This document shows positions 27,943 through 35,581 of a stretch of 64,000 nucleotides of DNA, piece by piece. The stretch lies in assembly GCF_003634105.1 (NCBI RefSeq), contig NZ_RBIQ01000007.1, positions 496,001 through 560,000 on the forward strand. The letters are read 5' to 3'. The DNA comes from Maribacter vaceletii (GTDB taxonomy: Bacteria; Bacteroidota; Bacteroidia; Flavobacteriales; Flavobacteriaceae). How positions within the stretch are numbered: the stretch's first letter is position 1; the number at the start of each line of letters is the position of its first letter. Position numbers and translations under genes: made by a program. A model generated the notes under the pieces. That model had not been told where the DNA came from and did not search any database. It worked only from the letters and a program-made list of their open reading frames with translations.

Positions 27943-29096
27943 AAGACCTAAAGATTGAAAAAATAGAACTCTTTAAAGTCCCTCCTAGATGGTTATTCTT
28001 AAAAATAACTACCAAATGTGGTATTATAGGTTGGGGAGAACCCGTTGTAGAGGGCAAAGCAGATACTGTAGCTGCTTGTATTAAAGAACTAGAACAATAT
28101 ATAATCGGTAAAGATGCTAGTGCTATAGAAGATATATGGCAAATACTCTATAGAGGTGGTTTTTATAGAGGCGGCCCTATTTTAATGAGTGCCATATCTG
28201 GTATAGACCAAGCATTATGGGATATTAAAGGAAAACACTTAAATGTTCCTGTACACCAATTATTAGGAGGTGCTGTTCGTAACAAAATGAAAATGTATTG
28301 TTGGATTGGTGGAGATAACCCAGACGTTATCTTAGAACAAGCACAAGAAAAGGTAAACGCTGGTTACAAAGCTGTTAAAATGAATGCCACAGGTGGCATG
28401 GAATGGGTTTCTTCTTTAAAAGATATAAAGACTGTTTCTAATAACATTAAATTGTTAAGAGAAGAATTTGGGTATAATTTAGATATAGGTTTAGACTTTC
28501 ATGGTAGGGTTCATAAGCCTATGGTTAAAAAATTAATATCAGAGTTAGAGCCTTATGAACCCATGTTTATTGAAGAACCTGTTTTAAGTGAAAACAATGA
28601 CGCTTTAAAACACATATATTCTTATACTAATATTCCTATTGCAACTGGGGAACGTATGTTTTCTAGATGGGATTTTAAAGATATTTTACACCAAGGTGTT
28701 GTTGATATAATTCAACCAGATTTAAGTCATGCTGGTGGTATTTCTGAAGTAAGGCGTATTGCTGCAATGGCAGAAGCTTATGACATAACGCTTGCTCCAC
28801 ACTGTCCTTTAGGACCTATCTCTTTAGCCTCTGCTCTACAAGTAGATTTTGTTTCCTCTAATGCAATTATTCAAGAAAGCAGCTTAGGAATACATTACAA
28901 CCAAGGCTGTGACCTTTTAGATTATATGGAAAATCCTGAGGTTTTTAACTTAGAAGATGGTTACATTAAACTTTTAGAAAAACCTGGTTTAGGGGTAGAT
29001 ATTAATGAAGAAAAACTTCGTGAAGGGAATAAAATAGGTCATAATTGGTCTAACCCTATTTGGCGTACTAAAGATGGTAATTTCTCGGAATGGTAA
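27939..29096 (+). CDS. dgoD: D-galactonate dehydratase (enolase superfamily)
   Basis: A 385-residue cytoplasmic enzyme that converts D-galactonate to 2-keto-3-deoxy-D-galactonate. Similarity to the Enterobacteria DgoD is evident over the full length: PPRWLFLKI near the start, FYRGGPILMSAISGIDQALW, GLDFHGR with metal ligand Asp186 and catalytic His188, FIEEPVL (Glu212), TGERMFSRWDF (Glu238), LAPHCPLGP with catalytic His288, and LGIHYNQG. Length is normal for the family. It is coupled to the GntR gene and followed 40 bp later by the sulfatase-lactonase fusion, which suggests an oxidative route for galactose or a derivative. No galactose dehydrogenase is present in the window. Confidence 0.92.
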   Translation: MKDLKIEKIELFKVPPRWLFLKITTKCGIIGWGEPVVEGKADTVAACIKELEQYIIGKDASAIEDIWQILYRGGFYRGGPILMSAISGIDQALWDIKGKHLNVPVHQLLGGAVRNKMKMYCWIGGDNPDVILEQAQEKVNAGYKAVKMNATGGMEWVSSLKDIKTVSNNIKLLREEFGYNLDIGLDFHGRVHKPMVKKLISELEPYEPMFIEEPVLSENNDALKHIYSYTNIPIATGERMFSRWDFKDILHQGVVDIIQPDLSHAGGISEVRRIAAMAEAYDITLAPHCPLGPISLASALQVDFVSSNAIIQESSLGIHYNQGCDLLDYMENPEVFNLEDGYIKLLEKPGLGVDINEEKLREGNKIGHNWSNPIWRTKDGNFSEW

Positions 29097-29136
29097 TTAT
29101 TATTAAAAATTAAAAGAATTTTATTAAACACTTAAA

Positions 29137-31425
29137 ATGTCAAAAAAAATTAAAACTTATTATATAAGTTGTGTAGTACTTTTTGGTTTTCTTCTAATTA
29201 GTTGTGCTCCAAAAGTTACTGCTCAAAAAGAAAACAAAAAACCAAATATTATTCTAATAATGTTAGATGATTTAGGTTCCGAAGCTATTGGAACATACGG
29301 TGGCACATCTTACAAAACACCTAATTTTGATAAACTTGCTGCAACAGGCATGCAATTTAACCAAGCATATGCACAACCGCTTTGCACACCTTCTCGTGTA
29401 AAAATAATGACTGGAAAATACAATTTTAGAAACTGGGAGGCCTTTGGAATTTTAAATAAAAAACAAAAAACTTTTGGTCATTTAATGCAAGATGCTGGCT
29501 ATGCAACATGTATGGTAGGCAAATGGCAATTACAAAGCTATGACCCTGAAGATTATCCGGGATCCGAATTTAGAAGAGGTACTGGAATGAAAGTAGAAGA
29601 TGCTGGTTTTGATGAATATAGTATGTTTCATGCATTACATACGGAAGATAAAGGCTCTCGTTTTGCAGACCCTACTATTTATCAAAATGGAGCTTATTTA
29701 AAAAATACAAAAGGTAAATATGGCCCAGATATATTTTCTGACTACTTAAATGAATTTGTAAACAAACAAAAAGACAAGCCATTTTTTGTGTATTACCCTA
29801 TGGCGCTTACACATGACCCCTTTTCCCCTACCCCAGATAGTGATATTTGGAAAGAGGAAGAAAGAAGATTAGATGATGACCCTATATATTTTAAAGATAT
29901 GGTTGTTTATTCTGATAAAATTATAGGGAAAATTATAAAGAATTTAGAAGAAAAAGGAATACGTGATGAAACACTAATTCTAATTTATTCTGATAACGGA
30001 ACGCACCAAAAAATAACCTCAAAAATGGGGGATAAAACTATACAAGGCGGCAAAGGGCTAACTACAGAAAACGGAATTAAAGTTCCTTGTATTGCTAATT
30101 GGCCTGGCGTAATTAAAGAAGGTATGGTTTCTAATGAATTTATAGATGCGATAGACTTTTTGCCAACTTTATTAGATGTAAGCAAAACTCCAATTCCAAG
30201 TAATTTTAAAACAGACGGACAAAGCTTTTTACCTGTAATGAAAGGAGAACCTACTAATCGTAGAGACTGGGTTTATATTAGTTATAATCCAAAACCTGGC
30301 GTAGGAAAAGACCATTTTCATCCTGCAGAGTTTGTACTAAATGAAAATTATAAGTTATACGGCGACGGAAGGTTTTACAATATTGCAAATGATAAATTAG
30401 AAAAAGATACGCTTACCATTTCTAAGAATGATCATAAGTTAGCAAACACAAAAAAACGTTTTAATACCATAATAGATTCTCTAAAAAAATATCCTTCCTT
30501 TGGTTTTATAGAAAGATTAGACCCTTCTTTAGATACTATTATATCTAAAAATGCAAGGATAGATTTAGTTGCGGAAGGCTTTAATTGGTCAGAAGGACCA
30601 GTTTGGCAACCAAAAGGACAAAAATTATTATTCTCTGATGTTCCTGAAAACAAAATGTACCAATGGAATGATATTGATGGTCTAAGTTTATACATGTCTC
30701 CTTCAGGCTATACTGGAGATAATAAAAAAATTACTAAAGGATCCAATGGTTTAACTCTGGATCCAGAAGGTAATTTAATACTATGTCAAGTTGGGGATAG
30801 AAGAATCAGTAAATTAGTTAGTTTAAAAGATTCTTTAAATCCAGTATTTAAATCTTTAATAACCAATTACAAAGGCAATATTTTTAATTCTCCTAATGAT
30901 TTAGTTTATGACTCTAAAGGCAACCTATATTTTACAGACCCAGCCTTTGGTTTAGGAAAAGAGAAAAGTGCTATTGGTTTTAACGGGGTATACTTTTTAA
31001 GTAAAAGTGGAAAACTAACTTTATTAGATAAAAAAGTACAAGCCCCTAATGGCATAGCAGTATCTCATGATAATAAAACACTTTATGTTGCAGACTCCCA
31101 TAAAACCAAACCTTCTATTTGGGCTTATGATATTGTAAAAGACGGAAAAATAAAAAATAAAAGGATATTTTTTGATGCAACTATTCTAAGAGAAAAAAGT
31201 ATTGAGAAACAATCTCCAGACGGTATAAAAATAGATAAGAACGGGAATTTATTTTTAGCGGGGCCAGGAGGAGTTCTTATTATCTCACCATCTGGCAAAC
31301 ATTTAGGAACTATACGCACTGATAAAAATACTGGGAATTGTGAATTCACAGATGATGGCAGATTCTTGTTTATTACCTGTGATGATTACCTTTTAAGAGT
31401 TAACCTTAGACCTTATGCAAAATAA
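29137..31425 (+). CDS. Exported fusion: S1 sulfatase + SMP-30/gluconolactonase domain
   Basis: A 762-residue lipoprotein (lipobox LLISC, Cys23) with two enzyme domains in one continuous frame. Residues about 30-440 are an S1 sulfatase: IMLDDLGSE metal site, CTPSRVKIMTGKY with formylglycine precursor Cys83, GKWQLQ (a Gln where His is usual) and IYSDNGTH. Residues about 470-760 are an SMP-30/gluconolactonase six-bladed propeller: WSEGPVW (Glu486), SPNDLVYD (Asn587) and SPDGIKID (Asp695) are the three metal ligands of that family. The linker runs through a Lys-rich segment near 445-470. Lying between dgoD and another sulfatase, it could desulfate a sugar acid lactone and then open the lactone. 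The lipoprotein signal places both activities outside the cytoplasm, unlike the neighbouring dehydratase. Confidence 0.88.
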   Translation: MSKKIKTYYISCVVLFGFLLISCAPKVTAQKENKKPNIILIMLDDLGSEAIGTYGGTSYKTPNFDKLAATGMQFNQAYAQPLCTPSRVKIMTGKYNFRNWEAFGILNKKQKTFGHLMQDAGYATCMVGKWQLQSYDPEDYPGSEFRRGTGMKVEDAGFDEYSMFHALHTEDKGSRFADPTIYQNGAYLKNTKGKYGPDIFSDYLNEFVNKQKDKPFFVYYPMALTHDPFSPTPDSDIWKEEERRLDDDPIYFKDMVVYSDKIIGKIIKNLEEKGIRDETLILIYSDNGTHQKITSKMGDKTIQGGKGLTTENGIKVPCIANWPGVIKEGMVSNEFIDAIDFLPTLLDVSKTPIPSNFKTDGQSFLPVMKGEPTNRRDWVYISYNPKPGVGKDHFHPAEFVLNENYKLYGDGRFYNIANDKLEKDTLTISKNDHKLANTKKRFNTIIDSLKKYPSFGFIERLDPSLDTIISKNARIDLVAEGFNWSEGPVWQPKGQKLLFSDVPENKMYQWNDIDGLSLYMSPSGYTGDNKKITKGSNGLTLDPEGNLILCQVGDRRISKLVSLKDSLNPVFKSLITNYKGNIFNSPNDLVYDSKGNLYFTDPAFGLGKEKSAIGFNGVYFLSKSGKLTLLDKKVQAPNGIAVSHDNKTLYVADSHKTKPSIWAYDIVKDGKIKNKRIFFDATILREKSIEKQSPDGIKIDKNGNLFLAGPGGVLIISPSGKHLGTIRTDKNTGNCEFTDDGRFLFITCDDYLLRVNLRPYAK

Positions 31426-32923
31426 AAACATTGTACTATATACTATTCTATTAAGCATTTTAATTACAAGCTGTAATTCTAAAAGTAAAAATGTAGTAGA
31501 AAAAGACACCTCCCCTAATATTATTTTAATAATTGCGGATGATATGGCTTGGGATGATAGCGGCGCTTATGGACACCCAAAAATAAAAACTCCAAACATA
31601 GACAAACTTGCAAGAGAAGGTATGCGGTTTGATCAAGCTTTTTTAACAGCAAGTTCCTGTAGCCCAAGTAGAACAAGTATTATAACAGGACTATACCCGC
31701 ATAACACAAATGCGGAACAGCTACACTGGCCTTTAACACCAGATAAAGAAACATTTGTAGAAAACCTAAAAGCTTCTGGCTATTGGACTGCACAAGCAGG
31801 AAAATGGCACTTAGGAGAAGCTATCAAAGATAGGTTTAACAAAGTATATGATGTTGGTACATCTGGGTTTCAACTTGCTCCTGATGGTAAAAAAGCAATA
31901 CAAAAAGGAGATGGAAGTGGTTGTGAGAATTGGGTTCCTTTAATAAAAGAAACACCAAAAAACAAGCCTTTCTTCTTATGGCTAGCAGCTGTAGACCCCC
32001 ACAGACCTTATACAGACAGCATAATTAGTAATCCGCATGAATTAAGTGATGTTATTTTACCACCATACTTTCCAGATACTAAGGATGTTCGTGAAGATTT
32101 TGTTTATTACTATAATGAAATTACAAGGCTAGATAATTATGTTGGTGAAGTAGTTTCCCAATTAGAAAAGCAAAACCTTACTGAAAACACTTTAATATTA
32201 TTTATAAGTGATAATGGAAGACCATTTCCTAGAGATAAAACTACGTTATATGACGGTGGTATAAAAACCCCATGGATTGTTAAATGGCCTGCAAAAATAA
32301 AACCAAACTCTGTTTGCAAAAGTCTAGTTAGCTCTATTGATATTGCACCAACATTTTTAAAACTTGCTGGCCTAAAACCAAGAGAAAATTTTGAAGGTAA
32401 AGATTTTTCTAAATTACTTACTAATCCTAAAGAGAATATTAGAGATAATATTTATGCGGAGGATCATTGGCATGATTATGAAGATTATACTAGAGCTATT
32501 AGAACCAAAGAATATAAATATATAAAGAATTTCTATCCAGATTTGCCAAATACACCTTCTGCCGATGCTTTTACAAGTGGGACATTTAAAAGTATGCTAA
32601 GTTTAAAAGAAAAAGAAGAATTAAATGAAGCTCAATTAGCTTGTTTTAAAACACCAAGAGCAGTTGAAGAGCTTTATAATACTATTAAAGACCCTAATGA
32701 GTTAAACAATTTAGCACTAAAGCCTGAGTATACTAATATCTTAAAAGACTTAAGGAGCAAAATGAAAAAGACGAGAACTAGGACTAAAGACAGTCTTCCG
32801 GAATTTAGAACACCAGATGAGTTTGACAGAGTCACTGGAAAACCAAATTCTTTTAGAAAAAGGCCTAGGCCTTCTAAAAAAGAAATGACTCAGATTATTT
32901 TAGAAATGCACAAAACCAAATAA
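31415..32923 (+). CDS. S1-family sulfatase, lipoprotein
   Basis: A 502-residue sulfatase lipoprotein (ILITSC, Cys20). The formylglycine motif is CSPSRTSIITGLYPHNT with Cys82; IADDMAWDD is the first metal site, GKWHLGE the Lys-His site and FISDNGRPFPRDK the second metal site. The start LTASSCSPSR plus HNTNAEQLHWPL resembles the S1_8-type group, but this is a weak call. It overlaps the preceding fusion gene by 11 bp and ends 12 bp before a strong bidirectional hairpin. It completes the gntR-dgoD-fusion-sulfatase unit. Confidence 0.9.
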   Translation: MQNKNIVLYTILLSILITSCNSKSKNVVEKDTSPNIILIIADDMAWDDSGAYGHPKIKTPNIDKLAREGMRFDQAFLTASSCSPSRTSIITGLYPHNTNAEQLHWPLTPDKETFVENLKASGYWTAQAGKWHLGEAIKDRFNKVYDVGTSGFQLAPDGKKAIQKGDGSGCENWVPLIKETPKNKPFFLWLAAVDPHRPYTDSIISNPHELSDVILPPYFPDTKDVREDFVYYYNEITRLDNYVGEVVSQLEKQNLTENTLILFISDNGRPFPRDKTTLYDGGIKTPWIVKWPAKIKPNSVCKSLVSSIDIAPTFLKLAGLKPRENFEGKDFSKLLTNPKENIRDNIYAEDHWHDYEDYTRAIRTKEYKYIKNFYPDLPNTPSADAFTSGTFKSMLSLKEKEELNEAQLACFKTPRAVEELYNTIKDPNELNNLALKPEYTNILKDLRSKMKKTRTRTKDSLPEFRTPDEFDRVTGKPNSFRKRPRPSKKEMTQIILEMHKTK

Positions 32924-32935
32924 CCAAAACCAAGA

Positions 32936-32966
32936 AAAAAAGGAGGCTTTAAAAACCTCCTTTTTT
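32936..32966. terminator. Bidirectional terminator between convergent genes
   Basis: AAAAAAGGAGG (32936-32946) pairs with CCTCCTTTTTT (32956-32966) around a 9-nt loop. The run of A on one side and T on the other lets it act for both the + strand sulfatase and the - strand GH29 gene that converge here. Confidence 0.85.
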
Positions 32967-32985
32967 CACCTATTATTTAAGTATA

Positions 32986-34509
32986 TTATTCTAGTTCAAA
33001 CTTAAAGACTGTAGCTATAGCATCCATTTTAGCATTAGGTACTGTTAACTCAAAATATTCATCATTTAAATCATAAGCAACTTCCTGCTCAGTACCTAAA
33101 AGAACTATTCTTTTTATTTTAGAATGAGGGCTGTATCTATGTTTTGCTAATAATCTTAGGTTAATTTTTTTACCAACTTCCGGTTTTCCTAAACATATTA
33201 AATATAAACTTTTTTCATCTTTAGATTGTGTAAATCTTATATCATTAGCAGTATATTTTACAGTTGCAGATTGTCCTCCAAAATGCCCTTCTCCAGCTTT
33301 TGCATCCCCAAAACCAAATAAATCCCAAGGTTTTGTATCGTAAATAGCTTCTCCATATTTTGAAAACCAATCTCCCATTTCATATAAAACTTCTCTTTGC
33401 TCCTTAGGAATACTTCCATCTGCTTTAGGAGATACATTTAATAAAACCACTCCGTTTTTGCTTACCACATCTATAAGATTTCTAATAACTAAACCTGCAG
33501 GTTTATAAGTTTGTCCCTGAATATAACTCCAAGATTTATTGCTTAGAGTAATATCTGTCATCCAAGGTCTTTCGGTAATATCTCTCCTACCCCCTTGTTC
33601 TATATCTTGTACACCAACCTCTTTTGGCAAATCCCATTGCTTATAACCAATTAAAACATCTTGGTTATTTTTCTCTGCAGTATTAAAATAATCTGCACAC
33701 ATTTGCTGCACTCTCTTCTCTGGTATAAAATTAAACCACGAATCAAACCAAATAGCATCTGGCTTATATTGCTCCACTACTTCTGTTATTTGATCAGACC
33801 AGTATTTATGAAATTCTTCGGTTGGAATATTACCATATAACTTACTTAATTCTGGATCTGTAGAGGAAGTATGATATTTAGGATTATAGGTGAAATGACT
33901 ATCAAACTTTCCCCAATTTTCTGGAGTTTTTGCATTTCTCTGTAAATTACGAGCATGATGAAATGTTGTAATTAATTTCATGTCATTTTTCCTGACCGCA
34001 TTTGCTAATTCCCCAGTAATATCTCTTTTGGGCCCTTTTTGAACAGAATTCCAAGGGTTAACTTTACTATCCCACATTGCAAAACCATCATGATGTTGCG
34101 CCACTGGCCCAGCAAATCTTGCTCCTGCACGTTTAAAAAGTAAAACCCACTCTTCTGCATCAAAATTTTCTGCAGTAAACTTTGGAACAAACTCATGATA
34201 TCCAAATTCCTCTTGAGGTCCATAATTTTTTTTATGGTACTCATATTCCTTAGTTCCTTTTATATACATTTTACTTGGGTACCATTCACTTCCAAATGCA
34301 GGAACGGAATACACCCCCCAATGAAAATAAATTCCCAATTTTGCATCTTGGAACCATTGAGGTGCCTCTTCATGTTCTGATAAGGATTCCCAATTAGCTT
34401 CATATTTCTTTTGCTCAATTACCGGTTCTTCTGTTTTATCTTTATTAGATTCTTTACAAGAATAGACCTGCAATAAAACAATAATTGTACATGTAACTCT
34501 TTTTAACAT
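32986..34509 (-). CDS. GH29 alpha-L-fucosidase family enzyme, possibly an alpha-L-galactosidase
   Basis: A 507-residue lipoprotein (lipobox LQVYSC, Cys18). GH29 marks are clear: WFQDAKLGIYFHWGVYSVP, GSEWYPSKMY, FAGPVAQHHDGFAMWDS with the paired histidines, and AIWFDSWFN, where Asp256 is the expected nucleophile. The C-terminal beta domain is present and the length is normal. GH29 usually removes alpha-L-fucose; some members from porphyran-degrading systems act on alpha-L-galactose, which would suit a galactan system better. It is the only - strand gene in this part. GGA lies shortly before the start codon on its own strand, a rather strong ribosome site for this genome. Confidence 0.9.
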   Translation of the reverse strand: MLKRVTCTIIVLLQVYSCKESNKDKTEEPVIEQKKYEANWESLSEHEEAPQWFQDAKLGIYFHWGVYSVPAFGSEWYPSKMYIKGTKEYEYHKKNYGPQEEFGYHEFVPKFTAENFDAEEWVLLFKRAGARFAGPVAQHHDGFAMWDSKVNPWNSVQKGPKRDITGELANAVRKNDMKLITTFHHARNLQRNAKTPENWGKFDSHFTYNPKYHTSSTDPELSKLYGNIPTEEFHKYWSDQITEVVEQYKPDAIWFDSWFNFIPEKRVQQMCADYFNTAEKNNQDVLIGYKQWDLPKEVGVQDIEQGGRRDITERPWMTDITLSNKSWSYIQGQTYKPAGLVIRNLIDVVSKNGVVLLNVSPKADGSIPKEQREVLYEMGDWFSKYGEAIYDTKPWDLFGFGDAKAGEGHFGGQSATVKYTANDIRFTQSKDEKSLYLICLGKPEVGKKINLRLLAKHRYSPHSKIKRIVLLGTEQEVAYDLNDEYFELTVPNAKMDAIATVFKFELE

Positions 34510-34837
34510 AGTAGTCCTTTTTTAAATTTAATTAGGCCTTAAGCCTCCTTTCTTTAATTACAAAAAAATACTCTTTATCCTAATAGTCAAAGGTTGAAAA
34601 AATTAAAAAAAATATTAGTATTATTTGATTTATTTACTATCATAAATGGTCTTAAGCCCTTATATTTTCCTACGTATTTTAATTTTAATGGGAAAAAATA
34701 CATAAACTTCAACAATATCACATCAATAAATAATAAACGTAAATTTTACGGTATTAAAAATAAATACGCTATATTTAATTGAAATTCAAAAAAAATCACA
34801 GCTATTTACTCAAAAATGTGATTTGTGACGCTCAAAA

Positions 34838-34855
34838 CATACAATGCTTTGTATG
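34838..34855. promoter_or_regulatory. Palindrome CATACAA-TGCT-TTGTATG
   Basis: Perfect 7-bp arms around 4 nt. The arm CATACAA is also found twice in tandem before susC1 and once (reverse) before the GntR gene. It lies 46 bp upstream of the relic start at 34901, so it may be the operator of a lost promoter. Confidence 0.4.
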
Positions 34856-34876
34856 GTTATTTTAAACTCAAAAAAA

Positions 34877-34927
34877 TATTAACTCAAAACAACAATTCTT
34901 ATGAAAAACTACCCAACAAAAACTTGA
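34877..34927 (+). pseudogene. Relic of a susC leader and start codon
   Basis: TATTAACTCAAAACAA at 34877-34892 is identical over 16 bases to the leader directly before susC2 (35566-35581), and both are followed within 10 bases by TTATGAAAAA. Here the frame from the ATG at 34901 encodes only MKNYPTKT and then stops at 34925-34927. The simplest reading is the remains of a deleted TonB-dependent receptor gene, or a duplicated leader. A short leader peptide is an alternative. Confidence 0.5.
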
Positions 34928-35392
34928 GGAAAAATTCTCACAAAAGCTATAATTTATTAAAAAAAGTGGTTATGGTAAAATAGTGTCAATTTAGGTTAAA
35001 ATTAGCTTATATTATTTTACTGATAAATTTAGTTAGTAGATTCTAGTATGAATCTATATGACTATATAATTTTTTATACACTAAAAATAGCTTTAAAAAT
35101 CCATTTCATCTAAGTATCAAGTATATTTCTTAAATGGTATAGATAGTTAAAAAATTAACAAGCTATATCTATAGGCTGGATTCCTATGTCTTTTTTTATC
35201 TCAAAAAAATTAATTAAATACTGGAATTACAACTAAAACTATATCTAATATTTTTTAAACCCTAAATGTTTATTAACCATGAAAGAAAATTATTAATTTA
35301 TAAAATTACAAAAACCAAAAAAAAATTGATTAAAAAAAAGTAATTCACAAAAAAAGCCCCCTAAAACCTTGATTTTCTTATTTTTTTCAAGA

Positions 35393-35411
35393 ATTGTCTA
35401 TTTATTGTCTA
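35393..35411. promoter_or_regulatory. Direct repeat ATTGTCTA spaced 11 bp, upstream of susC2
   Basis: ATTGTCTA occurs at 35393-35400 and 35404-35411, one helical turn apart and about 170 bp before the susC2 start. A same-face repeat like this is typical of an activator site. It resembles the TTGTCAA boxes in front of susC3. Confidence 0.35.
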
Positions 35412-35581
35412 GGAATAATTCTCAACACCATTTGCCTCTATCCCTACATTTACAAATAGAATTTTTAACTCTATATACTATCCGCAAAGTGTGTAAATAG
35501 AAATTAAAATTAACTAAAGAATGTTGTTGTTACCTAACAGTAATATTCTAAATACTCGAACAATTTATTAACTCAAAACAA

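Larger units (their letters stand above)
34510..35581. other. Long non-coding stretch between GH29 and susC2
   Basis: This 1,072-bp, very AT-rich stretch has no convincing gene. It contains the start region of the divergent GH29 gene, a palindrome at 34838-34855, a relic susC leader at 34877-34927, a direct repeat at 35393-35411 and the susC2 leader (TATTAACTCAAAACAA at 35566-35581). A 62-codon frame at 34594-34782 has low-complexity Lys/Asn/Ile content and no leader, so I do not call it. Confidence 0.7.

Noticed and set aside
1-32923. Carrageenan as the main target
   Set aside because: Some sulfatases resemble carrageenan-acting subfamilies, but no GH16/GH82 carrageenase or GH127/GH129 enzyme is present, while GH117 and GH2 point to agar- or porphyran-type galactan. 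It is not fully excluded.
34594-34782. 62-codon plus-strand frame in the long intergenic stretch
   Set aside because: Its Lys/Asn/Ile-rich composition simply follows the AT content; there is no leader, motif or neighbour that supports it.
34792-34822. CRP-like TCACA...TGTGA arrangement
   Set aside because: The half-sites are in the wrong orientation and 16 bp apart for a CRP-type site, and such a site is not expected for this promoter type.
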